Shown piece by piece: positions 49,819-57,894 of a DNA stretch of 64,000 nt. Within the stretch, counting starts at the first letter, position 1. The number at the start of each line of letters is the position of its first letter. The DNA lies in NCBI GenBank assembly GCA_017161305.1, contig CP031518.1:2294001-2358000 (forward strand), written 5' to 3'. This stretch comes from Treponema ruminis (GTDB lineage: Bacteria > Spirochaetota > Spirochaetia > Treponematales > Treponemataceae). The translations under genes and the position numbers were made by a program. The notes beneath the pieces are model-generated. The model was not told where the DNA came from and made no database searches. It saw only the letters and a program-made list of their open reading frames with translations.

Positions 49819-50832
49819 TCAATTAGGGAGAAGGCCCAGCTGAGCGCAGGTAAAGATGATTGCAAAAAGAGAAAATGCGCTGACCAGAGTAGTCCAGACA
49901 ACAAGCTGACCGGCAAGTTCCGCATCACTTCCCATTTCGGCAGTCATTGGAACCGTTGAAACAGCAAGAGGCGTGCCGAATAGGGCTATCAGGGCCGGAA
50001 ATTCAAGGGAACGGAAGCCAAGTGCATAGGCCGCTGAAAGACAGACCAGGGGACAGATGACGGTTCTTGCAATAACACCGGCAATAATTTTGTATTTGAG
50101 CCGGGCAACCGCACTGAAAGTGAAATTACCGCCCAAAGCCAGAAGAGCGACGGGACTTGCGGACTGAGCCAACATGGAAATGGTCTTGTAAATAAAAGGA
50201 AGATTCTGTTTGATTGTAAAATATTTGCTTCCGTCCGGTGCCACAGGAATGATGTAGCGGACAGAAAGGCAGACGATACCAGAAAAAACGCCAAGAATCA
50301 GGGGATTTGTAGCGATTTTTTTGAGAACGGAAAGCAGACTGACTTTTTTGCCATTTTCGCTGACAAAAAGTGAAAGGGCAATTATCGCAAGCACGTTGAA
50401 AGTCGGAATTGAGACCGAAGAAAGGATTGAAGCCGCAACCACAGGTCTTGCATCCCCGGAAGAAATGGACATGGCCAGAGAAATTCCGATAATCGCATAA
50501 TTTGAGCGGAAAGTACACTGAACCATAACGGCCTTCTGCCTGTCATCACGAACCGTAAGCCTGACAATAAAAACAGACAGAAAAAAGAAAAGCAAAGTTG
50601 AAAGAATTGCAAAGAGACTGATGGCACCGTACTGGGTGATTTCAAAAAGATTCTCCACATTGTAAACGTTGAAAAACAAAAGACATGGAAGACAGCAGCG
50701 GAAGCAAAGTTTGTTGAGCAGAGGGAAAAATTTCTCGTCAAGAAGACGGATTCTCTTCAAAAAATAACCGACCGCAATTATAAGTACAATCGGCAAAACC
50801 GCATTCAAAGTAAAAAACAGATTCGAGAGCAA
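49819..50832 (-). CDS. AEC family transporter (auxin efflux carrier type)
   Basis: The 337 aa protein has about ten membrane helices in the two-halved AEC pattern: 'LFFTLNAVLPIVLIIAVGYFLKRIRLLD', 'LNKLCFRCCLPCLLFFNVYN', 'FRSNYAIIGISLAMSI', 'ASPVALLALGGNF' and 'RTVICPLVCLSAAYALG'. AEC carriers export or import organic acids and similar solutes. The start is a TTG with AAGGAG 8 nt upstream. No co-transcribed enzyme reveals the substrate. Confidence 0.9.
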   Translation of the reverse strand: MLSNLFFTLNAVLPIVLIIAVGYFLKRIRLLDEKFFPLLNKLCFRCCLPCLLFFNVYNVENLFEITQYGAISLFAILSTLLFFFLSVFIVRLTVRDDRQKAVMVQCTFRSNYAIIGISLAMSISSGDARPVVAASILSSVSIPTFNVLAIIALSLFVSENGKKVSLLSVLKKIATNPLILGVFSGIVCLSVRYIIPVAPDGSKYFTIKQNLPFIYKTISMLAQSASPVALLALGGNFTFSAVARLKYKIIAGVIARTVICPLVCLSAAYALGFRSLEFPALIALFGTPLAVSTVPMTAEMGSDAELAGQLVVWTTLVSAFSLFAIIFTCAQLGLLPN

Positions 50833-50915
50833 AGTAAAACTCCTTGGCAGGGATTGTAAAGGAAAATCAGAAAAAAATCAGCATGGGAAAGAAAATAAGG
50901 ACATGAGAATTCGTC

Positions 50916-50944
50916 TTGCTAGCCCTCACTTTTTTCTATAAAAT
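50916..50944 (+). promoter_or_regulatory. Promoter of argS, leaderless type
   Basis: TTGCTA (50916-50921), 17 bp and TAAAAT (50939-50944) precede the ATG at 50952 by 7 nt. No Shine-Dalgarno is present. Confidence 0.6.
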
Positions 50945-50951
50945 AGACCTC

Positions 50952-52781
50952 ATGGCAGACACAAAATCACAATTCAAATCACTTATCGCAGACGCAGTTA
51001 ACGAAATCATAAAAGAAAAGAATCTCGAAGCAGAAGCTGTCGCAGCAGAAAAAATCGTCGTTCAGCCTTCTCCAAATCCTGAAATGGGCGACATCGGATC
51101 CCCAATGTTCATGTTCGCAAAAGCCCTCCGAATCGCTCCGCCTCAGATTGCACAGGAAGTTCTTGCAAAAATCGGAAGCAAGGCAGCTGAATTGGGCGAA
51201 GTTCTTGCAGTAGGCCCTTATGTAAACCTCAAAATGGACAAGGCCGGAGCTGTAAAATCAATCCTCTCAAAAATCGAAAGCGAAGGCGAATCTTTCGGAA
51301 CTCTCGACAACGACGGAAAGCCACACCTGGCCGGAAGCAAAATCATGATTGAGTTCTCTTCCCCAAACACAAACAAGCCTCTTCACCTGGGACACATGCG
51401 AAACGATGCCCTCGGTGAATCAGTTTCACGCATTCTCAAAAAAGCAGGTGCCGAAGTCTGCAAGGTTGACCTCATCAATAACCGCGGAATCCACATCTGT
51501 AAGTCAATGCTGGCATACAAGCTCTTCCACGAGGCAAAGGGCGACACACCGGAAAACCTGGGAATGAAGGGAGACCACTTTGTAGGTCAGTGCTATGTTG
51601 AGTTCGACCGCTACTTGAAGGGCGAAAAGGACAAACCTGAGACAGCTCACCCTGAGGCACAGGAAATGGCCGAAGAAATGCTTCGAAAATGGGAAGCAGG
51701 CGATGAGGAAACCCGAAAGCTCTGGCAGACAATGAACGACTGGACTTTCAACGGCGTAAAAGAAACTTACGACCGCACGGGAGTCAGCTTCGACAAATTC
51801 TACTTTGAAAGCGAAACCTATCTCAAAGGAAAGGACGAAATTCAGAAAGGATTGGAAAAAGGCGTATTCTTCAAGGCAGAGGACGGAAGCGTTCGCGTTG
51901 ACGTAACAGAGGTTGTCGGAAAAGGCAGAGACGGCGAAGACCACGAAAAGGTTTTGCTTAGAAAAGACGGAACATCAGTTTACATCACACAGGATATCGG
52001 AACTGCAATCAGCCGCCACGACGACTGGGCTTTCAACGAGCTGGTTTATGTCGTTGCAACCGAGCAGAACTTCCACTTCAAAGTCCTCTTCTACATCCTC
52101 AAAAAACTCGGCTTCGACTGGTCGAATAAGCTCTATCACCTCGCTTACGGCCTGGTAAACCTTCCGAACGGCCGAATGAAGAGCCGCGAAGGCACAGTCG
52201 TTGACGCAGACGATTTGATTGACTCGCTCCACGCAGACGCACTCAAAGCAATCAAAGAAAAAGGCCGCGAAGAAGAAGTAGGAAACGCAGACGAGGTGGC
52301 AGAAAAAGTCGCACTCGCCGCCCTCCACTACTATCTCCTTCAGGTCAGCCCGATAAAAGACATGGTTTTCAATCCGGAAGAATCATTGAGCTTCAACGGA
52401 AACACAGGCCCATATTTGCAGTACATGGGAGCACGAATCGCTTCAATCCTGCGAAAGGCCGCAGACGAAGGAACAAGCCCGGCAAGTCCTGAGAACGCAG
52501 CAAAACTTCTCAAAGCAGGCGAAGAATGGGATCTGGTAAAACGCCTTGGCGAGTACCCGGAGACCATAGCAAGAGCCGCAACAGCCAAAGACTCGTCAAT
52601 CATGGCAAACTACATCTACGACATCGCAAAACTCTTCTCAAAATTCTACCAGCAGTGCCCGATTATGAGCGCAGAGACAAAAGAGCTCAAAGAAGCCCGC
52701 CTCGCACTCGCAAAGGCAACGCTCAGAGTGCTCAAAGAAGCAATGGGTCTGGTTCTCGTTCCATATTTGGACCGCATGTAG
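50952..52781 (+). CDS. argS: Arginyl-tRNA synthetase
   Basis: The 609 aa protein starts at 'MADTKSQFKSLIADAVNEII'. A frame from 50916 would begin inside the -35 and is rejected. It is a class I synthetase: 'NPEMGDIGSPMFMFAKALR' (N-domain), 'IEFSSPNTNKPLHLGHMRNDALGES' (HIGH box HLGH), 'YVVATEQNFHFKVLF', and 'GLVNLPNGRMKSREGTVVDADDL', the KMSKR-equivalent region where 'MKSREG' is used, as in many ArgRS. A DALR anticodon-binding domain ends the protein. A terminator follows. Confidence 0.98.
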   Translation: MADTKSQFKSLIADAVNEIIKEKNLEAEAVAAEKIVVQPSPNPEMGDIGSPMFMFAKALRIAPPQIAQEVLAKIGSKAAELGEVLAVGPYVNLKMDKAGAVKSILSKIESEGESFGTLDNDGKPHLAGSKIMIEFSSPNTNKPLHLGHMRNDALGESVSRILKKAGAEVCKVDLINNRGIHICKSMLAYKLFHEAKGDTPENLGMKGDHFVGQCYVEFDRYLKGEKDKPETAHPEAQEMAEEMLRKWEAGDEETRKLWQTMNDWTFNGVKETYDRTGVSFDKFYFESETYLKGKDEIQKGLEKGVFFKAEDGSVRVDVTEVVGKGRDGEDHEKVLLRKDGTSVYITQDIGTAISRHDDWAFNELVYVVATEQNFHFKVLFYILKKLGFDWSNKLYHLAYGLVNLPNGRMKSREGTVVDADDLIDSLHADALKAIKEKGREEEVGNADEVAEKVALAALHYYLLQVSPIKDMVFNPEESLSFNGNTGPYLQYMGARIASILRKAADEGTSPASPENAAKLLKAGEEWDLVKRLGEYPETIARAATAKDSSIMANYIYDIAKLFSKFYQQCPIMSAETKELKEARLALAKATLRVLKEAMGLVLVPYLDRM

Positions 52782-52796
52782 CGTAAAAAAGTCATA

Positions 52797-52821
52797 ATGC
52801 CCCAGCAGGGGCATTTTTTTT
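52797..52821 (+). terminator. Terminator of argS
   Basis: ATGCCCC / GGGGCAT with loop AGCA is followed by eight T, directly before the yfcE Shine-Dalgarno (GGAG). Confidence 0.9.
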
Positions 52822-52830
52822 GGAGTAGAT

Positions 52831-53421
52831 ATGAAATTCTTGATTTTATCAGACATTCACGGAAGCGCGCTCTGCCTGCAAACGGCCCTCGACACTTTTG
52901 AAAAAGACTGTGATGCAATCATCCTCTGCGGTGACTACCTCAATCACGGCCCCAGGAATCCCCTTCCCGAAGGCTGGGACACAAAAAAAACAGCAGAGCT
53001 TTTAAACGCACGCAAGGAAAAAATCATCTGCGTGCGCGGAAACTGCGACTCAGAAGTAGACCAGATGATGCTGAACTTCCCCTGCCTGAACGCCTACACA
53101 AGTCTAGCCCTTCCCGCCCCAAACGGAATCCGCCGGATTTTCATCCATCACGGCCACCTCTACACACGCGAAGAACTTTCCTCATGGCTCCCCAAAGGCA
53201 CAATAGTCCTCTCAGGCCACACCCATGTCACACTAATGGAAGAAGAAAACGGCCTCTACTACTTCAACCCCGGTTCAATCTCCCTCCCCAAATGCGAAGA
53301 AGGTAAGACATGCGGCATACTGGAAATTGAGGGAGAAAAGGTGAAAATTGAACTTTATACGATTGAAGGGAAATTGCTGAAAAGCCACGAAATTACAGCA
53401 GGCGTTGCGGGCGGCGTCTGA
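52831..53421 (+). CDS. yfcE: YfcE-type metallophosphodiesterase
   Basis: The 196 aa protein is a calcineurin-like phosphoesterase: 'MKFLILSDIHGSALCLQTAL' (DxH), 'AIILCGDYLNHGPRNP' (GD), 'ICVRGNCDSEVDQ' (GNCD), 'FIHHGHLYT' (HGH) and 'IVLSGHTHVTLMEEENGLYYFNPGSISLPK' (GHTH). It resembles E. coli YfcE, which acts on phosphodiesters in vitro; the natural substrate is unknown. The C-terminal residues 'AGVAGGV' and the stop codon lie inside a hairpin (53406-53428) that begins an intergenic repeat element. Confidence 0.92.
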   Translation: MKFLILSDIHGSALCLQTALDTFEKDCDAIILCGDYLNHGPRNPLPEGWDTKKTAELLNARKEKIICVRGNCDSEVDQMMLNFPCLNAYTSLALPAPNGIRRIFIHHGHLYTREELSSWLPKGTIVLSGHTHVTLMEEENGLYYFNPGSISLPKCEEGKTCGILEIEGEKVKIELYTIEGKLLKSHEITAGVAGGV

Positions 53422-53565
53422 GCCCGCAGAAAGGGGTGCGGCACAATGACTTCAGAGCACAGCTCTTCGGAGACTCACTCAAAACCTGTCTCACAGGTTT
53501 TGCCGGCTAACGCCGTCGTTCCCTATGTGACGCAGGGGAAAGACCTTTCCCCTTTTTCCTACCCA
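53406..53565. repeat. Intergenic hairpin element B1
   Basis: TGCGGGC / GCCCGCA (53406-53428, with the yfcE stop in its loop), GAGC-ACA-GCTC, AAAACCTGT-CTC-ACAGGTTTT (53481-53501), CGGC-TAAC-GCCG (53504-53515) and a GGGGAAAG/CTTTCCCC stem (53535-53552). The core GAGCACAGCTCTTCGG and GAGACTC match element A. Confidence 0.75.
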
Positions 53566-53608
53566 GACCTTCAGAACCTGAATTAAATCAAGCCGATAAA
53601 TCCAAAAA

Positions 53609-53694
53609 GCGGCCGGAAGCGAGGTTGCGACAAAAACACGCTTGAACTTGTTCACCGCGTGTTTTGTGGCGCGTTCTCGCTGGAAGACCGCTTT
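53609..53694. repeat. Long imperfect hairpin element B2
   Basis: Outer arms AGCGG..AGCGAG..GCG.CA.AAACACGC (from 53609) and their complement ending at 53691 are separated by a 15-nt loop that itself holds TGAAC/GTTCA. It reads like the ends of element A folded together. It lies in the 293-bp gap between yfcE and the alarmone synthetase gene. Confidence 0.7.
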
Positions 53695-53714
53695 TTGTTT
53701 TATCACGTTAATCC

Positions 53715-54416
53715 TTAATCCAGATTCTGAAGCTCGATCGCGATTTCTTCCATCTCCCTGTCCGTCATCGCAATCGTCTCTGCCACGCGGAAAAGCTCCC
53801 TTCTCACGCTTTCAGGCACATTCGTGTTCGTCTTGTAATGAAGTTCATGCTCCAGACAGGCCCAAAAATCCATTGCAATAGTACGCAGCTGAATCTCAAC
53901 CTTAACATTATGAGTAGCCTGTGAAAGATAAACCGGAACCTCAATCACCAGGTGCAGGCTTCGGTAGCCGGACTCCTTCGGATTTTTGATGTAGTCCTTT
54001 TCTTCGAGAAGGGTGATGTCCGGCTGCTTTAAGAGCATATCGCGGACGGAATAAATGTCGGAAATATACGGGCAGATTACACGCACGCCCGCAATATCGT
54101 GAAGATTTTCGACCATTGACTCAAATGTAACAGGTAAATTCCGCTTTTCAAGCTTACCCGCAATGCTCTGCGGCGATTTTACGCGGGATTTTACAGTTTC
54201 GATTGGATTCCGCCGGCCGGAAACCTTGTTTTCTTTATTAAGAATGTCTAACTTCGTCTCTATCTGCTTGATAGCGCTCTCGTAAACCATCATAATCTGC
54301 TGGAACTCGAACGCCATTTTATAAAAATTATCAGGACTGCTGAGCAAATCCTGTTTTACAGCTATAGGAAGCTCCCTGTCAGGAACAGCTTCATAAGCAA
54401 GTGCATCTATATTCAA
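53715..54416 (-). CDS. Small alarmone synthetase (RelA/SpoT domain only)
   Basis: The 233 aa protein has a synthetase domain without HD, TGS or ACT domains: 'VSGRRNPIETVKSRVKSPQSIAGKLEKRNLPVTFESMVENLHDIAGVRVICPYISDIYSVRDML', 'DYIKNPKESGYRSLHLVIEVPV' and 'VEIQLRTIAMDFWACLEHELHYK'. This is the RelQ/RelP type that makes (p)ppGpp or pGpp. I chose the TTG at 54416 because AGAGG lies 7 nt before it; a TTG at 54452 adds 12 residues but has no Shine-Dalgarno. RelQ and RelP cannot be told apart by eye. Confidence 0.9.
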   Translation of the reverse strand: MNIDALAYEAVPDRELPIAVKQDLLSSPDNFYKMAFEFQQIMMVYESAIKQIETKLDILNKENKVSGRRNPIETVKSRVKSPQSIAGKLEKRNLPVTFESMVENLHDIAGVRVICPYISDIYSVRDMLLKQPDITLLEEKDYIKNPKESGYRSLHLVIEVPVYLSQATHNVKVEIQLRTIAMDFWACLEHELHYKTNTNVPESVRRELFRVAETIAMTDREMEEIAIELQNLD

Positions 54417-54482
54417 AATAAGGCCTCTAAAATTCTTTTTAAATATAAACAAAAGATAATAAAAAAAGTTTCAAGCGGCAAG

Positions 54483-54519
54483 AAAAAAAAGGGACAATGA
54501 GCGGAGAGCCCACTGTCCC
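54483..54519 (-). terminator. Terminator of cimA
   Basis: Minus-strand GGGACA / TGTCCC with an inner GGGC / GCTC-type stem is followed by eight T, about 20 nt after the cimA stop. Confidence 0.85.
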
Positions 54520-54537
54520 GAATTTTCACGGATTTTA

Positions 54538-56133
54538 TTACATCAATTTTCCGAATTTTCGCTCCAAGTCCTTAATCAGCTTGTACTCAAACGAATCCAC
54601 AAGCGCGATATATGAAGCTTCGATTACGTCGCTTGAAACGCCCATCGTTGCCCAGTGCTCATCGCCGTCGCTGGACTCAATCAAAACGCGAACCCGGCTG
54701 GCCGTTGCTCCCTTTCCGTCAAGGACACGGACTTTATAGTCAGTAAGGTGTATCTGAGCCACATTCGGATAGAACTGCTCCAAAGCCTTTCGCATGGCAA
54801 CGTCAAGAGCATTTACAGGACCGTCACCGTCACCGGCAGTCACGACGACCTTTCCATCAACATCAATCTTAAACTGGGCGAATGCGCTCTGATCATCGGC
54901 AAAGCGAGGGAACTCACCGCTGGTCTTGTAATAATGAAGATTGTAGAATGGCTGGTACTTTCCGATGGCTTTTCGGACAAGAATCTCAAAGCTTGCGTCC
55001 GCACCCTCAAACTGATAGCCCTGATGCTCCAGTTCCTTAACCCGGTTGACAATTTCAGCGACAATCGGACTTGATTTTGTAAGGGTTTTATCGAATTTCT
55101 GAACTTTTTCGACAATCATACTCTTGCCGGCAACCTCACTCATGAGGAAGACGCGCTCATTTCCGACGCTCTCCGGAGTGACATGCTCGTAGGCAAAAGG
55201 ATTTTTAATGACCGCATCGATGTGCATTCCGGCCTTGTGGGCAAAGGCACTCGAACCGACATAAGGCATTCCGGCCTCAAGGGCAATGTTCGTAATCTCA
55301 GCAACCCTCTTACAGATTGGAGTAAGGTTCTGCATGTTTTCAGCAGGAATACAAGAGCAGTCCATTTTGAGCTGTAAGTCAGCAATAATAGAAGAAAGAT
55401 TTGCGTTTCCAGTGCGCTCACCAAATCCGAGCAAAACGCCCTGAACGTGAGTCGCCCCAGCCTCAACCGCAAGCAAAGAGTTTGCGACCGCACAGCCAGA
55501 ATCATTGTGGGTATGTACGCCAATCGCGGCAATTTTTCCAAATCGGGCTGTCACATCTTTTGTCATGTTGTAGCACTGCATCGGGAGCATGCCACCTTTT
55601 GTCTCACACAGACACAAAATCTTTGCCCCGCCACTGGCAGCAGCCTCAAGACATTTCATCGCATATTCGGCATTTTCGTTATAGCCGGTAAAGAAGTGCT
55701 CGGCATCAAAAATAACTTCCTTTTTATGGGCAACCAGAAACTCGACCGTCTCACGAATCATCTCAAGGTTTTCTTCGAGAGTAGCATGAATGATGTCCGT
55801 AACCTGAAAATCCCAGGTTTTTCCAAAAATACAGACGACATCAGTGTCAGCGGCCAGAAGGCTCTGCAAATTGGCATCCTCTGCGCACTTAATTCCCTTG
55901 CGGCGGGTTGAACCGAAAGCGACAATCTTGGAATGCTCAAGCTTAAGTTTTTTTGCCTCAGCGAAAAATTCCATGTCTTTTGGGTTCGAACCTGGATTTC
56001 CAGCCTCAATATAGCTCACGCCAAGTTCATCAAGAGCCTTAACGATATTAATTTTATCCTGTACCGAGTAAGAAATGCCCTCGCCCTGAGAACCATCCCG
56101 TAAAGTAGAATCAAGAATCGAAATCTCTTTCAT
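54538..56133 (-). CDS. cimA: Citramalate synthase
   Basis: The 531 aa protein belongs to the HMGL-like TIM-barrel family: 'ISILDSTLRDGSQGEGISYSVQDKINIVKALDELGVSYIEAGNPGSNPKD', 'VGVHTHNDSGCAVANSLLAVEAGATHVQGVLLGFGERTGNANLSSII' and a C-terminal LeuA-type regulatory domain ('RFADDQSAFAQFKIDVDGKVVVTAGDGDGPVNALDVAMRKAL'). The DTTLRDGxQ and TGNANL patterns and the length favour CimA over LeuA: pyruvate plus acetyl-CoA to citramalate, for isoleucine synthesis. A GGAG lies 7 nt before ATG 56133; a start four codons upstream is less likely. Confidence 0.9.
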   Translation of the reverse strand: MKEISILDSTLRDGSQGEGISYSVQDKINIVKALDELGVSYIEAGNPGSNPKDMEFFAEAKKLKLEHSKIVAFGSTRRKGIKCAEDANLQSLLAADTDVVCIFGKTWDFQVTDIIHATLEENLEMIRETVEFLVAHKKEVIFDAEHFFTGYNENAEYAMKCLEAAASGGAKILCLCETKGGMLPMQCYNMTKDVTARFGKIAAIGVHTHNDSGCAVANSLLAVEAGATHVQGVLLGFGERTGNANLSSIIADLQLKMDCSCIPAENMQNLTPICKRVAEITNIALEAGMPYVGSSAFAHKAGMHIDAVIKNPFAYEHVTPESVGNERVFLMSEVAGKSMIVEKVQKFDKTLTKSSPIVAEIVNRVKELEHQGYQFEGADASFEILVRKAIGKYQPFYNLHYYKTSGEFPRFADDQSAFAQFKIDVDGKVVVTAGDGDGPVNALDVAMRKALEQFYPNVAQIHLTDYKVRVLDGKGATASRVRVLIESSDGDEHWATMGVSSDVIEASYIALVDSFEYKLIKDLERKFGKLM

Positions 56134-56145
56134 AAAAATCTCCAT

Positions 56146-56258
56146 GGGGCTACGGCTGACGCCGTCGAGCTTTGCGTGGTTCCGCTTACCGCTTCATTCT
56201 TCCACTCCCTTACGGTCGTTTCAGAACGGCTGACGCCGCCACTCCAATCTCTAGCCCG
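56146..56258. repeat. Intergenic element E with GGGCTA terminal inverted repeats
   Basis: The ends GGGCTA (56147-56152) and TAGCCC (56252-56257) are inverted. Inside, CGGC-TGAC-GCCG occurs twice, about 70 bp apart. It lies between queD and cimA on the same strand. Confidence 0.6.
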
Positions 56259-56259
56259 C

Positions 56260-56646
56260 TTAATCAGGCAGATATCGTGCCCTATTATTATCCGTCTCAA
56301 AGACATCAATTGCGTATAAATACGCGCTCTCGCCATCTGTTTTCTTTAAACCTGGAATCAATTCGATAATTCCTTCATAGATGTACATTGCGATTCGCTC
56401 CGCACTTGGATTCTGCTCAAAAAAAGCGATGTCGTTCAAATTTGTGTGGTCAATTTTATCACAAACAGCCTTTAATGCCTTTTTCAGCTCCGTAAAATCA
56501 AGGAGCATTCCGCCCTCGTCGAGATTTTTTCCCTGAACATGGGCATAAACCTTGTAATTGTGGCCGTGCAGGTTCTCGCACTTTCCGTGATAATCACGCA
56601 AAAAGTGAGCCGCCGCAAAATCAGCCTTAACACGAACTTGAAACAT
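56260..56646 (-). CDS. queD: 6-carboxytetrahydropterin synthase QueD
   Basis: The 128 aa protein starts at ATG 56646 ('MFQVRVKADFAAAHFLRDYHGKCENLHGHNYKVYAHVQGKNLD'). The zinc His residues lie in 'AAAHFL' and 'LHGHNY', the catalytic Cys in 'KCENLHGHNY', and 'DFTELKKALKAVCDKIDHTNLND' and 'PSAERIAMYIYEGI' complete the pattern. It makes 6-carboxy-tetrahydropterin on the way to queuosine and other deazapurines. The ORF reaches 56670 but the -10 leaves no room for that start. No other que gene is adjacent. Confidence 0.93.
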   Translation of the reverse strand: MFQVRVKADFAAAHFLRDYHGKCENLHGHNYKVYAHVQGKNLDEGGMLLDFTELKKALKAVCDKIDHTNLNDIAFFEQNPSAERIAMYIYEGIIELIPGLKKTDGESAYLYAIDVFETDNNRARYLPD

Positions 56647-56653
56647 GCCAAAG

Positions 56654-56662
56654 ATTATATCA
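56654..56662 (-). promoter_or_regulatory. Extended -10 promoter of queD, leaderless type
   Basis: Minus strand TGATATAAT ends 7 nt before the ATG. It is the same nonamer as before argH. No Shine-Dalgarno. Confidence 0.55.
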
Positions 56663-56751
56663 GAATCCAAAAAAAAATACTATAAAGCAAGGCAGCTAAG
56701 ACAAACAAAAAAAAAGCATTATAGAATTTCTGGAAAAACTGTTTGAAATAT

Positions 56752-56803
56752 AAAAAAAACGCGCAGCGAATAAAACACTTGCTATATGTTTTAATGCTAC
56801 GCG
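56752..56803 (-). terminator. Terminator of the che operon
   Basis: Minus-strand CGCG-t-AGC...TAAAACA / TGTTTTA...GCT-g-CGCG, a long interrupted stem, is followed by eight T. It lies about 130 nt after cheY. The gap 56671-56935 otherwise shows no gene. Confidence 0.75.
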
Positions 56804-56935
56804 CTGAGAGAAAAAATGTAAAAACAAAATTCGAGCGGTCAAAGCAGGATTTAAGCACAGCCCTGACCATTCAAGTTTAGGATTTTATCAAACCCTAAAT
56901 CAAAGCCAGAATATTTTGTATTCCGGATTTACAGA

Positions 56936-57370
56936 CTATTTGAGAGCAGCAGAAATTCGCTCAAGAACCTTTTTGCGGTCAAGAGGTTTTACGATGTAGT
57001 TCTTTGCACCGAGAAGAAGTGATTTTTTAACCAATTCCTCTTTACCAAGAGCTGAAACCATGACAACGCGGGCATTTTTGTCGAATGCAACAATCTGCTC
57101 AAGAGCTGTGATACCGTCCATGCGAGGCATAGTAATATCCATTGTTACCAAATCGATATTCGGGCACAACTCTTTATATTTATCAACGCCGTCTTTACCG
57201 TCAACAGCTGTAGCTACGACCTCATAACCTTCACTTGTGAGAATCTGACCAAGCTGTTTAGCAACGAACATTGAGTCGTCGACAACGAGCACTCGGATTT
57301 TTGAGCCGTCAGCATTCATGCCCTCTGGCGGACGCTCGTTAATTGAAGGAAAATCCTGTTTTGTTTTCAT
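56936..57370 (-). CDS. cheY: Chemotaxis response regulator CheY
   Basis: The 144 aa single receiver domain with a 25-residue N-terminal extension ('MKTKQDFPSINERPPEGMNADGSK') has 'IRVLVVDDSMFVAKQLGQIL' (acidic pocket), 'IDLVTMDITMPRMDGITALEQI' (phospho-acceptor Asp), 'VVMVSALGKEELV' (Ser in place of Thr) and 'GAKNYIVKPLDRKKVLERI' (Lys). It signals from CheA to the FliG/FliM/FliN switch. It is the last gene of cheA-cheW/R-cheX-cheY. Confidence 0.95.
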   Translation of the reverse strand: MKTKQDFPSINERPPEGMNADGSKIRVLVVDDSMFVAKQLGQILTSEGYEVVATAVDGKDGVDKYKELCPNIDLVTMDITMPRMDGITALEQIVAFDKNARVVMVSALGKEELVKKSLLLGAKNYIVKPLDRKKVLERISAALK

Positions 57371-57384
57371 TTTAGCACTCCTTA

Positions 57385-57870
57385 TTATACGCGTTCGCGA
57401 ATTGCGACGTTAACTTCAATTTTACCACACTCAGTGATGAGAGGAACGATGAGAGCCTCTACACTGTTTGTATTACCGCCACCAAGAGCAGCAATTTCCA
57501 TCTTTTCACCAGCAAAAAGAGCCGGTGGAGTAAGGTCAAATTTGAATCCAAGCTCGTGCAATTTTGTAACTGCCTGAGCTGTGATGAGGTTAGCAAGCTC
57601 ACTGATTGTAGCTTTTGCAAGCTCATCAAATTTTGTGAGAGTCTCACCGTTCATTGCAGAAGCAATGTTCAAAGCTGTCTCAAAAGTCATGTCAAAAAGA
57701 ACACGACCTTCAACATCACCAGCAAGACCTACGAGGGCAGCAACACCCATTACAGGCATTGCGGTAGATTTGAGATACAAATCACCGCGTGTAACGGTTG
57801 CACCACCAAGCACTTCTTTCAAAATCTGATATGAAGTTTCTACAAATGGATTAATGTACTCTACTCTCAT
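57385..57870 (-). CDS. cheX: CheY phosphatase CheX
   Basis: The 161 aa protein is of the CheC/CheX family: 'MRVEYINPFVETSYQILKEVLG', 'VMGVAALVGLAGDVEGRVLFDMTFETALNIASAMNGE' and the catalytic helix 'LAKATISELANLITAQAVTKLHE', where Glu and Asn (ExxN) attack phospho-CheY. CheX is the spirochaete phosphatase that ends the CheY-P signal. It lies 14 bp before cheY. Confidence 0.94.
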   Translation of the reverse strand: MRVEYINPFVETSYQILKEVLGGATVTRGDLYLKSTAMPVMGVAALVGLAGDVEGRVLFDMTFETALNIASAMNGETLTKFDELAKATISELANLITAQAVTKLHELGFKFDLTPPALFAGEKMEIAALGGGNTNSVEALIVPLITECGKIEVNVAIRERV

Positions 57871-57894
57871 GAGTTTTTACTCCTTTATTATTGG

